Shown: piece after piece, positions 16,701-26,100 of the stretch
Layout: each line of letters begins with the position of its first letter
Position numbering within the stretch: position 1 is the stretch's first letter
NCBI GenBank assembly: GCA_945874155.1
Contig: CAMCFO010000013.1
Span: forward strand, 1-64,000
Source of the DNA: an uncultured Bacteroidales bacterium
GTDB taxonomy: Bacteria; Bacteroidota; Bacteroidia; Bacteroidales; UBA932
Length of the DNA: 64,000 nt
Direction: 5' to 3'
Notes under the pieces: model-generated
What the model was told of the DNA's origin: nothing
The model's input: only the letters and a program-made list of their open reading frames with translations
The model's database searches: none
Made by a program: the position numbers and the translations under genes

Positions 16701-17972
16701 GAAGAGTTCAAGACCCACCATTACGACAAGACTTGCTTCGAAGGCATCTACAAGGTGAGCGACAGCGAGATCTGGAGCGTCAGGACAGCCCTGAGGAAGA
16801 AACTCATTGCTGAAATCAAGGAGCGTCTTTCAGATCCGGCTGCCACCAACCACTATTCTCCACGCCAGATTGTGACCATCAAGGAAACTCTCCGTGACGA
16901 TGTGCTCACAATAGGATTCGCCCGCCGTTTCGCAACCTACAAGCGTGCACATCTGCTTTTCCGCGACCTTGACCGCCTTGCTGAGATAGTGAACAATCCT
17001 GAACGTCCGGTTCAGTTCCTCTTCGCGGGTAAGGCCCATCCGGCAGACAAGGCTGGTCAGGACCTCATCAAGATGATTGTGGACATCTCAAAGCAGGACC
17101 GCTTCATCGGAAAGATCGTCTTTGTGCCTAACTATGACATCACTCTTGCAAAATATCTCGTACAGGGTGTTGATATCTGGATGAACAACCCAACCCGTCC
17201 TCTCGAGGCTTCCGGTACTTCCGGAGAAAAGGCTGCGATGAACGGTGTTATGCACTTCTCAGTCCTCGACGGCTGGTGGGTGGAAGGCTACAAGCCGGGT
17301 GCAGGATGGGCTCTGCCTATGGAACGCACCTACGATGACCAGAACTACCAGGACGAACTGGATGCTGCAACCATCTACACCATCATCGAGAACGACATTG
17401 CTCCGACTTTCTACAACGCAGACAACGGCAAAGGCTACTCTGCATCGTGGATTGAGTATGTGAAGAATACCGTGGCTCAGGTGGCCTGCAACTTCACTAC
17501 CAACAGGATGCTCACCGACTATGTGAACCAGTACTATGATCCTCAGTCAGAGCGTTATGAGAAGGTGGTGGCAGACGACTACAAGATGGCACGTGACATC
17601 GCTGCCTGGAAGAAGCGTATGCGTCGCGACTGGTCTCAGGTTGAGGTCATTTCAGTGACCAAACCGGACAGCGCAGCAGGCAATGTTTCCACAGGCCACG
17701 AGTACAAGCTCGGTGCTGTTCTCAGCATCGGAGACCTTGACCCTCAGGAGATTGGAGTTGAGTTCATCTTCGCGACCCAGGATGCCAAGAACAAGTTCCA
17801 CATCATCAGCAAGTATGAGTGCACACCTGTAGAGTCCAATGACGGAGTCGTAAAATATGAGACAGTGGTTCTCCCTGAGACCACGGGCGTTTATCAGCTT
17901 GCTGCCCGTATCTTTGCGAAGAATCCGCTTCTCCCTCACAGACAGGATTTTGAACTTGTAAGATGGCTGTAA
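13731..17972 (+). CDS. bifunctional glycogen synthase (GT3) - alpha-glucan phosphorylase (GT35) fusion
   Basis: A 1413-residue fusion. Residues 1 to about 558 form a GT3 glycogen synthase like the eukaryotic GYS type: LFEVSWEVCNKVGGIYTVI at the start and the EX7E motif EPWGYTPLE. GT3 enzymes generally use UDP-glucose. Residues about 559-1413 form a full-length phosphorylase of the short bacterial type, starting with an in-frame methionine (MEYKKNE). It contains VAYFCMEYGL, GGLGILAGDYLKE and the PLP-lysine region EASGTSGEKAAMNG with K1167. Both halves have the length of their stand-alone relatives and keep their key motifs, so both activities are likely. It overlaps ribF by 10 bases. Confidence 0.9.
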   Translation: MNQPTEMTKPDYLFEVSWEVCNKVGGIYTVIATKALNLKAEYKRHHILIGPDVWMHTASNPDFIEDPLLFKSWKAKAASEGIRVRIGKWNVPGRPIAILVDFKQYLTAQNEILGKFWEQFGVDSITGNWDYRESALFGYAAGKVIESFYRFNLFPSDKVVAQFHEWMTGAGLLYIKSTNLPIATVFTTHATVLGRCIAGNNLPLYDALESYDPAAKAREFNVMARHSLEEKSAQNADIFTTVSEITANECRKFLGRPVDVVTPNGFENSFTPSEEEYPQKRAEARERLIGVASAMSGETVPEDSILVCIGGRYEWKNKGIDVFIDALDSLNRSDYEGRSIQAFIMIPSGHNGPDKALVARLAGEKSDYRTMTSHVLMNPEYDNVTRRLREVGLDNGPECKVKVYFIPSYLNGNDGILNMPYYDLLNGMDLALFPSYYEPWGYTPLESLAFKVPTLTTSLAGFGQWVRSHYAKQHPGITVVTRNDSNYRNVVEETVGRIREIARLSEQEKAVYMDNAREVSEIALWDNNIAYYKEAYSKALDKVISEKGAFPEFRDDKPMEYKKNEVNSPSWSSVFVSRHLPEALRDLETLSKNLWWCWNESAKELFKSIDPKLWKSCGENPIALLDRVSLKKFKALSKDNEFLGRLSEVKAEFDEYMSLKAQRKNPSVAYFCMEYGLDTSLKIYSGGLGILAGDYLKETSDMNVNLVAVGLFYRYGYFTQMLSAQGAQVSKYDAQDFMKTPAEPVRDAEGNWVTVRIAFPGRNINARLWLVKVGRTDLYLLDTDYEDNLQEDREVTYHLYGGDWENRLKQELLLGVGGIRALRKLGLNPQVYHCNEGHAAFIGLERLREYIENENLTFSEAMEVIRASSLYTTHTPVPAGHDAFDEGLLRKYIGHYPERLKIDWETLMGLGKLNGADVNEKFSMSTLAANISQEVNGVSWLHGKVSQDIFAPMYPGYLPEELHVSYVTNGVHYPTWTAAEWKNIHARVFGEEFKTHHYDKTCFEGIYKVSDSEIWSVRTALRKKLIAEIKERLSDPAATNHYSPRQIVTIKETLRDDVLTIGFARRFATYKRAHLLFRDLDRLAEIVNNPERPVQFLFAGKAHPADKAGQDLIKMIVDISKQDRFIGKIVFVPNYDITLAKYLVQGVDIWMNNPTRPLEASGTSGEKAAMNGVMHFSVLDGWWVEGYKPGAGWALPMERTYDDQNYQDELDAATIYTIIENDIAPTFYNADNGKGYSASWIEYVKNTVAQVACNFTTNRMLTDYVNQYYDPQSERYEKVVADDYKMARDIAAWKKRMRRDWSQVEVISVTKPDSAAGNVSTGHEYKLGAVLSIGDLDPQEIGVEFIFATQDAKNKFHIISKYECTPVESNDGVVKYETVVLPETTGVYQLAARIFAKNPLLPHRQDFELVRWL

Positions 17973-18853
17973 CGGCTACAGGCTTTTTCGACGGAGTTCA
18001 CACGGGACACAGGGCGGTCATCGGCCGCCTGGTCCGTGAAGCCTCGGCAAGAGGTGAGGATTCCGTTGTTGTGACATTCAATCCACATCCGCGTGCGGTG
18101 CTCCAGAAAGGGGCGCCGCAGTTGCGGTTGTTGACATCCCATCAGGAGAAGTGCGAACTCCTGCTCTCGCTGGGCGTGACAAGGGTGGAGACTCTGCCGT
18201 TCACGAGGGAATTTGCAAAAATGACTGCGGACAGTTATATCCGCGAATTGCTTGCAGGACGATTCGGGGCAAGTGCCCTGGTGTTCGGTTATGACAACAG
18301 GATAGGTTCTGACGGGGCCGGCATTGCAGAAGTCAGTTCAATAGTCTCGGCACTCGGAATCGATCTTGTGAAGTGCGATGCAGTCGGGGACATAAGCTCG
18401 ACCAAAATCCGGCATTGTCTTGAAAACGGTGATGTGGACCGTGCAAATGAAATGCTGGGCTATGACTATTTTCTCAACGGAGTGGTCGTGGAAGGTCAGA
18501 AAATAGGCCGTACTCTCGGCTTCCCCACAGCCAATCTGCAGGTATTCGAGCCGCTCAAACTAATCCCGGCGAATGGAGTCTATCTCGTAAAGGTGGAACT
18601 TCCAGCCCTGTATTCGGACAGCAGAGCACTGTACGGTATGTGTAACATAGGTTCGCGTCCCACAGTGAACACCGGCTCAGACATAACCATAGAGACCAAT
18701 ATCTTCGATTTCGATGAGCAGATATACGGCCTCCCTATGAAGATTTCCATCCTCAAGCGCCTGCGTGGCGAAACCCGTTTCTCTTCCACCGCCACCCTGC
18801 GCGACCAGCTCCAGTCCGACCTTTCCGCTTGCCGGGCTCTTCTTTCCCTTTGA
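17963..18853 (+). CDS. ribF: bifunctional riboflavin kinase / FAD synthetase
   Basis: It converts riboflavin to FMN and then FAD. The N-terminal FAD synthetase domain has the nucleotidyltransferase motif GFFDGVHTGHR at residues 7-17 and STKIR near residue 150. The C-terminal kinase domain has IGRTLGFPTANL. At 296 residues it is slightly short, because the N-terminus begins almost at the first catalytic motif. The ATG at 17963 lies 10 bases inside the preceding phosphorylase gene, which suggests translational coupling to the glycogen operon although the pathways are unrelated. Confidence 0.93.
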   Translation: MAVTATGFFDGVHTGHRAVIGRLVREASARGEDSVVVTFNPHPRAVLQKGAPQLRLLTSHQEKCELLLSLGVTRVETLPFTREFAKMTADSYIRELLAGRFGASALVFGYDNRIGSDGAGIAEVSSIVSALGIDLVKCDAVGDISSTKIRHCLENGDVDRANEMLGYDYFLNGVVVEGQKIGRTLGFPTANLQVFEPLKLIPANGVYLVKVELPALYSDSRALYGMCNIGSRPTVNTGSDITIETNIFDFDEQIYGLPMKISILKRLRGETRFSSTATLRDQLQSDLSACRALLSL

Positions 18854-18964
18854 CATCCGCAGCACTTACTACATTTTGGTATTTATTTTCATTTTGTGCC
18901 AATATTCAGTTATTGTTTTTTATGAAGTCTTAACTTTTATTTAAAGGGAATTGGCTTTAAATTA

Positions 18965-18996
18965 TTTGAAAAATCATTTGGGAAGTGCTAACTTTG
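18965..18996 (+). promoter_or_regulatory. promoter of the exported-nuclease operon (TTTG-20-TAACTTTG)
   Basis: TTTG at 18965-18968 and TAACTTTG at 18989-18996, 20 bases apart, match the Bacteroidota consensus. The gap 18854-19037 is AT-rich and holds nothing else that I recognise. Confidence 0.75.
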
Positions 18997-19037
18997 CGTG
19001 ATACATGTTAAGCAAAACCATAATAAAACTCAATAAA

Positions 19038-20789
19038 ATGAAAATCAAACATTTATTGCTTTCTGCGATTGCTGTTGCAACCGCCCTGGTATCTTGCCAG
19101 AAGGATCTTTCCAAAGAACAGGCATCTCTTGTCCTGTCCGACAGTGAAATTGCTTTCGAGTCGTCAGCTGCCGACACGAAGACTATCAAACTCACCTCCA
19201 CCCGTATGTGGGAAGTCCAGATTCCTACAGATGCGGCCAAGTGGGTTTCTGTGAGCCCTGACAGCGGAGAGGCATCAGCAGACCCTCAGACCATTGAGAT
19301 TACAGTTGCTGCCAACCCGGACAATGACCGCACAGCTGAGATTTCTTTCCGCATTGTGGGCGGTACAAAGAAACTTACTGTCAGCCAGAAAGGTGACAAG
19401 GGAGAGGCTCAGCCAGGCGACGGAACTGCTGCTCACCCTTATTCAGTTGCTGAAGCCAGAGCTTTTATTGATGGTTTGGCAGGCTCAACTTCAAAGAGTG
19501 TATATGTCAAGGGTTATTTGCATAAGATAGGAACTCTTCCATCCGGTAAGACAACAATCAATCTGTTTATTACAGATGATATGAGTAACACCAAGGACGA
19601 TTTGGAACTATTTGCTACCGCAGATTTTAATGGCGGCCCTTTCAATTCTCAAGATGATGTAAATGCGCGTGTCAAGCAAGGGGATTTAGTGGTCGCTTAT
19701 GGGGCTCTCAAGCTGTATAACACCACATACGAAATGACATATGGTGAACTGGTTTCTGTTAATGGAACTGGTGTAACTGTTGAGTCGAAGGAGGTAACAG
19801 GAGTAGTTGTAGCTAAGCATACTAGTGGTTTCTTGATTCAATCAGGCGAAACCATTACCTATATTTTTGACAAGAATATTGTTAGTCAGGTAGAAGTCGG
19901 AGATGATGTTACAGTAAGTGGAACTGTAAAAAATCAGAACGGTACTCCTGAACTCGTAGATTGCACATTGAAAAGTGTAAATTCTCAAGGTAATACAGTT
20001 ACTTATCCGGAACCAGTGGTTCTTGACGGTTCTGCTTTGGATGCTTATGAAACTATTTTTGGATATGTGAAAACTACAGGTATTCTCAGACAATCTGGCC
20101 AATACTATAATGTTGAAATCTCTGGAGCTACAAAGCAGGGTTCTATCTCATTCGCGAGTGGCATTGATGCCAATCTGGTTAATAAAAATGTAGATATTAC
20201 AGGATATTATGTTGGTTTGAGTTCATCGTCATCTGCAACATATTTCAACATCTTATATACCAAGATTGAACTCTCCTCAGAACAACCAGAACAACCAAAA
20301 CTTCCTGACTTTTCTGGAAAATCTTTCGTAAAAACTACTACAGTCTCTGAGGGATATTATCTTTTGGCATACGATAAGTCTGAAACAGAAACACTTGTTT
20401 TCAATTGTCAGGATGCTCAAGCGAATTATTCAACAGTGACTGTAAGCGAAGGAACTATAGCGTATTCAGAGGGACTTCTATCAAGTGTTGTAGAAATAGC
20501 AGCAGTTGATGGAGGCTATTCACTGACAGCTCTGTCAATTAATAAATTTATGGGCGGTAAGAGTGACAAAAATACTATTCAATTTGTTGCTTCGCCTATT
20601 GCCAATACTATTGATTGGCAGGAGGCTAATTCTGCATTTAAAGTATCATCGAATTCGGCTTCTCTGGTCTATAATAATGCAACATCAAATGGTGATCGCT
20701 TTAGATTTTACAAGCAGACTACCATTGATAAAGATGCAACCTCAAAAGCACAATATAATTATATTCAGCTTTATAAAGTAGTTGAATAG
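19038..20789 (+). CDS. surface lipoprotein with BACON and OB-fold-like domains
   Basis: I start this at the ATG at 19038, which gives a lipoprotein signal peptide with lipobox ALVSC. The open frame reaches 33 bases further up into the leader. A BACON domain (about residues 28-110, WVSVSPDSGEAS then KLTVSQKG) is followed by a region from AHPYSVAEARAFID that resembles the DUF6359 OB-fold family. A second OB-like repeat and a C-terminal domain without a recognised family follow. The role is likely substrate binding at the cell surface, inferred from its position first in the nuclease operon. DNA after about 19480 is clearly more AT-rich than the start of the gene. Confidence 0.75.
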   Translation: MKIKHLLLSAIAVATALVSCQKDLSKEQASLVLSDSEIAFESSAADTKTIKLTSTRMWEVQIPTDAAKWVSVSPDSGEASADPQTIEITVAANPDNDRTAEISFRIVGGTKKLTVSQKGDKGEAQPGDGTAAHPYSVAEARAFIDGLAGSTSKSVYVKGYLHKIGTLPSGKTTINLFITDDMSNTKDDLELFATADFNGGPFNSQDDVNARVKQGDLVVAYGALKLYNTTYEMTYGELVSVNGTGVTVESKEVTGVVVAKHTSGFLIQSGETITYIFDKNIVSQVEVGDDVTVSGTVKNQNGTPELVDCTLKSVNSQGNTVTYPEPVVLDGSALDAYETIFGYVKTTGILRQSGQYYNVEISGATKQGSISFASGIDANLVNKNVDITGYYVGLSSSSSATYFNILYTKIELSSEQPEQPKLPDFSGKSFVKTTTVSEGYYLLAYDKSETETLVFNCQDAQANYSTVTVSEGTIAYSEGLLSSVVEIAAVDGGYSLTALSINKFMGGKSDKNTIQFVASPIANTIDWQEANSAFKVSSNSASLVYNNATSNGDRFRFYKQTTIDKDATSKAQYNYIQLYKVVE

Positions 20790-20813
20790 GCTAGCTTAAA
20801 ACAAATATTAATG

Positions 20814-20846
20814 AGGGAAACCCGGCGAAGCCCGGGCTTCCCTTTA
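20814..20846 (+). terminator. hairpin after the first gene of the nuclease operon
   Basis: AGGGAA pairs with TTCCCT and CCCGG with CCGGG inside it, with one mismatch and a CGAAGC loop, then TTT. It may attenuate transcription between the lipoprotein and the nuclease genes rather than end it, because the next gene starts 18 bases later without a visible promoter. Confidence 0.6.
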
Positions 20847-20863
20847 CTCACAAATAACACAAA

Positions 20864-22009
20864 ATGAAGAAATCAGGAATTCTGGTCCTTATGGCGGCAG
20901 CTTTGATGCTCGTTGCCTGTGACTTGTTGCAGAAGAATGGTGGCGGATCCTCTGCGTCCGTTTCCGTAACGCTTAAAAACGCAACCGGAGACTGTGATAA
21001 AGGCAGCGTGTTTGTGGTCGCCAATTGCATCTCACAGTGGGAACTTGAACTTGATTTCGGAGAAAATGACCCGTGGGCAACGCTCAGTCATACTTCCGGA
21101 ACGGGATACAAAAGCAATATCCTGCTCAGTTATGAAGAAAACACCACGGGAGAGAGCCGCTCGCTCAGTATCATCCTGACCAGCGGCAACAAAAAGTCAG
21201 AAACCGTCTTCACTCAAAACAGCACGCAGCAGGAAAAGCACGACTACGGGGCTGACGTTACTGATTGCGGATGGCTGGAACTGCCTGAAACAAAGGCAGG
21301 AGACGGACTTGAATGGTTCTGCCACCATTTCAACTACAACGGAAAGACCAAGAGGAACTATTCTTTCTACTACAGCTACGATGACTATGTTTCCCTCTGG
21401 GTGGCTTATCCATTGAATTCAGACCTGATAGGCAGCGGTGGCCGCACTAATGCCTGGGCATACGACCCTCTGATTCCTAACAATTTGCAGATAAATGTCT
21501 TGTATCCAGGCATATCCGGCTACCAGAGGGGACATCAGCTTCCGTCGGCCGACCGTTATTCCGGAGATTCCAATCCCCAGACCTTCTACTCCACCAATAT
21601 GACTCCGCAGAGAGGACAATTCAATGAGAACATCTGGGCAGGTGTTGAGGGTAAAGTCAGAAACTGGGCAAAGGATGGCAAAGCTGACACCCTCTATGTG
21701 GTAACCGGCTGCACCGTAAAAGGCAGTACCAAAAAGGCTACAGACCATAGCGGACATTCAGTCACGGTGCCTACCGCGTATTGGAAAGCCTGTCTGAAAT
21801 ACACCGCCAGTGGCTGGACAGCCTGCGGAATATGGCTGGACCATTACACCTCTGCAAGCTACATAACCAGAAACGACCTTTTTTCCATCGACGAACTGGA
21901 AAACAAAATAGGCATAGATCTTTTCGTAAACCTCCCTGCGAAGATAGGAGATTCCCAGGCGGCACTGGTGGAGTCCACAGAGCCTAGTGAATTTGCCTGG
22001 CCCCTTTGA
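20864..22009 (+). CDS. secreted DNA/RNA non-specific endonuclease lipoprotein (NUC1 family)
   Basis: A lipoprotein (lipobox LMLVAC) with an N-terminal BACON-like domain (about residues 30-125). A NUC1/EndA-type beta-beta-alpha-Me nuclease domain follows. The active-site motif is YQRGHQLPSADR with the catalytic H224. The metal-binding asparagine probably lies in FNENIW. Family members cut DNA and RNA without sequence specificity using a divalent metal. The lipoprotein signal places it at the outer membrane, so extracellular nucleic acid is the likely substrate. It has 381 residues. Confidence 0.88.
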   Translation: MKKSGILVLMAAALMLVACDLLQKNGGGSSASVSVTLKNATGDCDKGSVFVVANCISQWELELDFGENDPWATLSHTSGTGYKSNILLSYEENTTGESRSLSIILTSGNKKSETVFTQNSTQQEKHDYGADVTDCGWLELPETKAGDGLEWFCHHFNYNGKTKRNYSFYYSYDDYVSLWVAYPLNSDLIGSGGRTNAWAYDPLIPNNLQINVLYPGISGYQRGHQLPSADRYSGDSNPQTFYSTNMTPQRGQFNENIWAGVEGKVRNWAKDGKADTLYVVTGCTVKGSTKKATDHSGHSVTVPTAYWKACLKYTASGWTACGIWLDHYTSASYITRNDLFSIDELENKIGIDLFVNLPAKIGDSQAALVESTEPSEFAWPL

Positions 22010-22032
22010 CAGAATATAACACAGAACACAAA

Positions 22033-23112
22033 ATGAAAAAGACCCTGGCAGCAATAGCCGCACTCCTGATTGCGGCAGCCGTTTCCCCCGAAAGTTCCGC
22101 TCAGAAGACAAAGCAGAACTATGTCATAGGCTTTTACAACCTTGAAAACCTGTTTGACATCTATGACGACCCTGTGAAAAACGACCAGGAGTATCTCCCG
22201 GAAGGCAAAAACAAGTGGACACAGGCAAAATACGAGAAGAAACTCTCCAATATGGCCACTGTCATCAGAACTATGGCCGACAACAACAAGAGATGGCACA
22301 CCATACTCGGAGTCAGCGAAATCGAGAACCGGCTTGTGCTTGAAGACCTTGTTAGCAGGCCCGAAATCGCTGCGGCAAACTACCAGATAGTCCATTACGA
22401 CAGCCCGGACCGCCGTGGAGTGGATGTGGCCCTTCTTTACAAGCCCGACCAGTTCACCTACCTCGACAGTGAATCCATTCCTTTCGATTTCAATTCAGAT
22501 ATAGACTTTTCCGACACCGACACCTCCTATTTCAAAACCCGCGACATCCTGATGGTAAGGGGTAAAATCGCAGGTGAGGACTTTGCCTTCTATGTGGCCC
22601 ATCTTCCTTCCAGAATAGGTGGAAAGGGCGGCAACCTCAGAAGCCGTGGCGCGGAAATCATCTACAGCCACTCCCGCCAGCTTGAAAAGGAATTCCCGGG
22701 CATCAAAATCGTCGTGATGGGTGATATGAACGACGACCCCAAGGACGAGTCTATGGCCTGCTATCTCCACGGCCGCGAAACTCTCGAAGAAGTGGGCGAG
22801 GACGATTTCTTCTCCCCTTATCTTTCAATGCTCAAGGCTGGTTACGGCTCCCTCTGCTATCAGGGAGTCTGGTGCATCTACGACCTTGAACTCGTCAATT
22901 ACAACCTCGCATTCGCACCTGAAGGCGGACTCCGCATCCAGCCTGTCACTAAGAATCAGGGCAAGGAGTATTACGGAGTCATATTCAAACGTCCTTTTAT
23001 GACCACCCAGAAAGGTACCTACAAAGGATATCCTTTCAGGACCTTCTCCAACGGAGCCTTCGTGGGCGGCTACAGCGACCATTATCCGACCTACATAGTG
23101 ATTGGAAAGTAA
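22033..23112 (+). CDS. secreted endonuclease/exonuclease/phosphatase-family protein
   Basis: I start this at the ATG at 22033; a TTG at 22006 is possible but lies across the previous stop. A cleavable signal peptide ends near SSAQ. The EEP fold is shown by FYNLENLFDIYDDP, by GVSEIENR with the metal-binding glutamate, by RRGVDVALLYKP, and by VVMGDMNDDP. Family members hydrolyse phosphodiesters in nucleic acids or sugar phosphates. The C-terminus has GYSDHYPTYIVI, with the catalytic SDH. At 359 residues it is typical for exported Bacteroidota EEP enzymes. It acts next to a NUC1 nuclease and a TonB receptor. Confidence 0.88.
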   Translation: MKKTLAAIAALLIAAAVSPESSAQKTKQNYVIGFYNLENLFDIYDDPVKNDQEYLPEGKNKWTQAKYEKKLSNMATVIRTMADNNKRWHTILGVSEIENRLVLEDLVSRPEIAAANYQIVHYDSPDRRGVDVALLYKPDQFTYLDSESIPFDFNSDIDFSDTDTSYFKTRDILMVRGKIAGEDFAFYVAHLPSRIGGKGGNLRSRGAEIIYSHSRQLEKEFPGIKIVVMGDMNDDPKDESMACYLHGRETLEEVGEDDFFSPYLSMLKAGYGSLCYQGVWCIYDLELVNYNLAFAPEGGLRIQPVTKNQGKEYYGVIFKRPFMTTQKGTYKGYPFRTFSNGAFVGGYSDHYPTYIVIGK

Positions 23113-23162
23113 TCTGAGCCAGCACAAATTTTCCAAGCCAACAATAAACACAAGATAACAAT

Positions 23163-26100
23163 ATGAAAAACAGACTCATTCTGGCTTTGGCCGCACTTTT
23201 GGTGAGCATTTCCGCATTTGCTCAGTCGGGCGGTGTCAAGGCAACGGTTGTAAACCGTAACGGAAGGGCACCTATCAGCAACGCCAGGGTCCTTATTGTG
23301 GACTCCGAAGCCAATGTCGTCGTGGATGCGAATGCCAATGCTGACGGTACTTTCCTTTTTGAAGGACTTGCTGACGGTGACTACCGTCTCACGGTTTCTG
23401 CAAACGGATTCAACCAGTCCATCATCAATCTCAAGGTCGAAGGCTATGTGAAAGACCTCATCTTCGTGTCCCTGATTTCTGAAAATTCATCCACAGACAT
23501 CGACGACTCGGCTTTTGCAGAATTCGATATGGAGGACTCCGGATATACCGACACCCCGACCATACTCTTCAATGCCAACGACCCGTACAACAACATCGTG
23601 GGTTACGGTTTCAGCGACGTGAGGTTCAAGAACAGGGGTTACAACAGTGAGACTCAGGAGGTTCTCCTCGCAGGAGTCAAAATGAACGATGCCATCACCG
23701 GTTATTCACCATTCTCGCTCTGGAGCGGTCTCAACGAGGCCACCCGCGCAAAGGAGAACACCATAGGCGTGGAGGCTTCGGATTATGCCTTCGGAGGATA
23801 TAACGGTGTTACCAACATACTTGCAAATCCTGCATCGGTACGTCCGGGCTGGAGATTCAGCGTGCTCACCAACTCGGCTCTCTACCGTCTCCGCCTTATG
23901 GCCAACTATGCTTCCGGCGAACTCGACAACGGCTGGTCATTTGCTGCCAACGTTTCTGCCCGTCTTGGCGGAAATGATTGGGTGAAAGGTGTTTACTACC
24001 GTTCTTTCGCATATTATCTCGGAGCTGAGAAGAAGATCAACGACCAGCACCGGATTGCGTTTATGGCTATGGCATCTCCGGGACAGAGGGGCGCACAGAA
24101 TGCTTCCACCCAGGAGGTGTATGACCTTATGGGCGACAATATGTACAACTCCAACTGGGGTTATCAGAACGGCAAGGTGCGCAACTCCCGTGTGAGAATC
24201 ACCCACGAGCCTATTTTCGTTGTTAAATACACTGCAACTCCTTTGGATAATTTCGAGACCAACGTTGCCCTGCTCTGGAGAACGGGTAAGAACGGCTACA
24301 CTGCCCTCGATTGGTACGATGCTGCCGACCCGCGCGCTGACTATTACCGCAACCTTCCGAGTTATTTCTATAATGAGGACTCCAATTGGGGACGCAACAA
24401 TCAGGACAAGGCTTTCTTGACTGCAGAAGCCTGGGCAGTGGACCCGCTGACTCAGCACCTGGATTGGGACCGTCTCTACAATGTGAACTACAATGCTGAA
24501 GGTGGACGTTCCCGTTATATACTCGAAGAAAGACGCACGGACCAGAACGATTTCAATGTGGCTGCCAACTTCAAGTGGGATGCCCGCAGCTGGTTCACTC
24601 TCAATGGAGGTCTGAATGCCAAAATCAACCGCACGGAATACTACAAGATAGTCAATGACCTTCTCGGCGGCGAGTACTTCCTCAACACCGACAATTTCTC
24701 CGAGCGTGATTTCGCATTCTCCAAGGAGATGATACAGAATGACTTGGACTATTATCTCGAAAACGGTCAGTCACAGCAGCTCAGCAAGGGAGACAAATAC
24801 GGCTATGACTATTATGCCCAGGTGCGCAATGCCGACGTTTGGGCTGACGCACGTTTCAATGTGGGCAATTTCAAGGCCAACGTGGGTGCTAAACTTGGAG
24901 TTTCTTCTTTCTGGAGGGAAGGCCTCTTGAGAAAGGGTATATTCGCGGGCTTGGATGACTTTGGCAATCCTTATGTTGTCAAGGACCTGAACGGAAATGA
25001 CGTGTCAATTTCACCTGTTGACGAGAACGGCAACTATATCACTTCCAAGGGCAAGTCTGCGGTTTCCACATTCTTCACTTATGCCCTGAAGGCTCACGGA
25101 GAATATGTCTTCACCGGAGGCCATCGTGTCTATGCAAACTTCGGATGGTTCAGCGATGCTCCGAAGTTCAATCAGGCTTTCCTTTCGCCAAGAACCCGCA
25201 ACTCTCTGGTGCCTGACCTGAAGAATGTCAATACCGTTTCTGCCGATATCAACTGGCAGTACAGCAACAACGGTTACGATGTGCGTGTGACAGGTTTCCT
25301 GACGCAGATAATGAATCAGACCGACCTGATGAGTTTCTATGACGACTCCTACAACTCCTTCACCAACTTCGCCCTTTCCGGAATCGACGAAAGGCATATG
25401 GGTATCGAGTTGGGATTCAAGGTTCCTCTCGGCGTAAAGGGCCTCTCTCTTCAGGGCGCACTCAGCTGGGGACAGTATATCTACACTTCCACTCCGAAGA
25501 TTTACCAGACCATAGACAACAGTTCGGAGGTTGTGCTCAACGGTGAGATTGTGCCTTATTGGGCAAGCAGTCCAGTTTACAAATTGAGAAGCAATCTTTC
25601 CATTGACGATCAGGAAAAACTGCTCAAGAGTACCATTGCTCCTGATAATTGCTTCGAGCAGGATGAGATGGGCAACTATGTGGTTGAGAAAGAGCAGAAG
25701 CATCACGTGCCTTCCACTCCTCAGCTGGCAGCCAATCTCGCTCTCAACTACCGCACGAATTCCTACTGGTTCTTCACTCTCGGAGCGAATGTCTATGCAT
25801 TCTCCTACCTCGATATGAACCCTCTCTACAGGACTATGAAGGCTGCTGCCGGTCCGGACAACAAAATGGACAAGCTTTATACGGCTGAGCATATGAACGG
25901 ATGGCTCCTCAACTCCGAATTCGTGAGTCGCGGTCTTACCCCGGGAGAAATCAACTATATGACCCGGCAGGAGATGTTCGAACCTGCGGTTGTGGTGAAC
26001 TGCAGCGTGGGCAAATCCTGGTACATCCGCAGAACCTACAACCTTGGATTCTCCCTGGAGGTCAAGAATATGCTCAACAACCGCAATGTCAAGACAGGAG

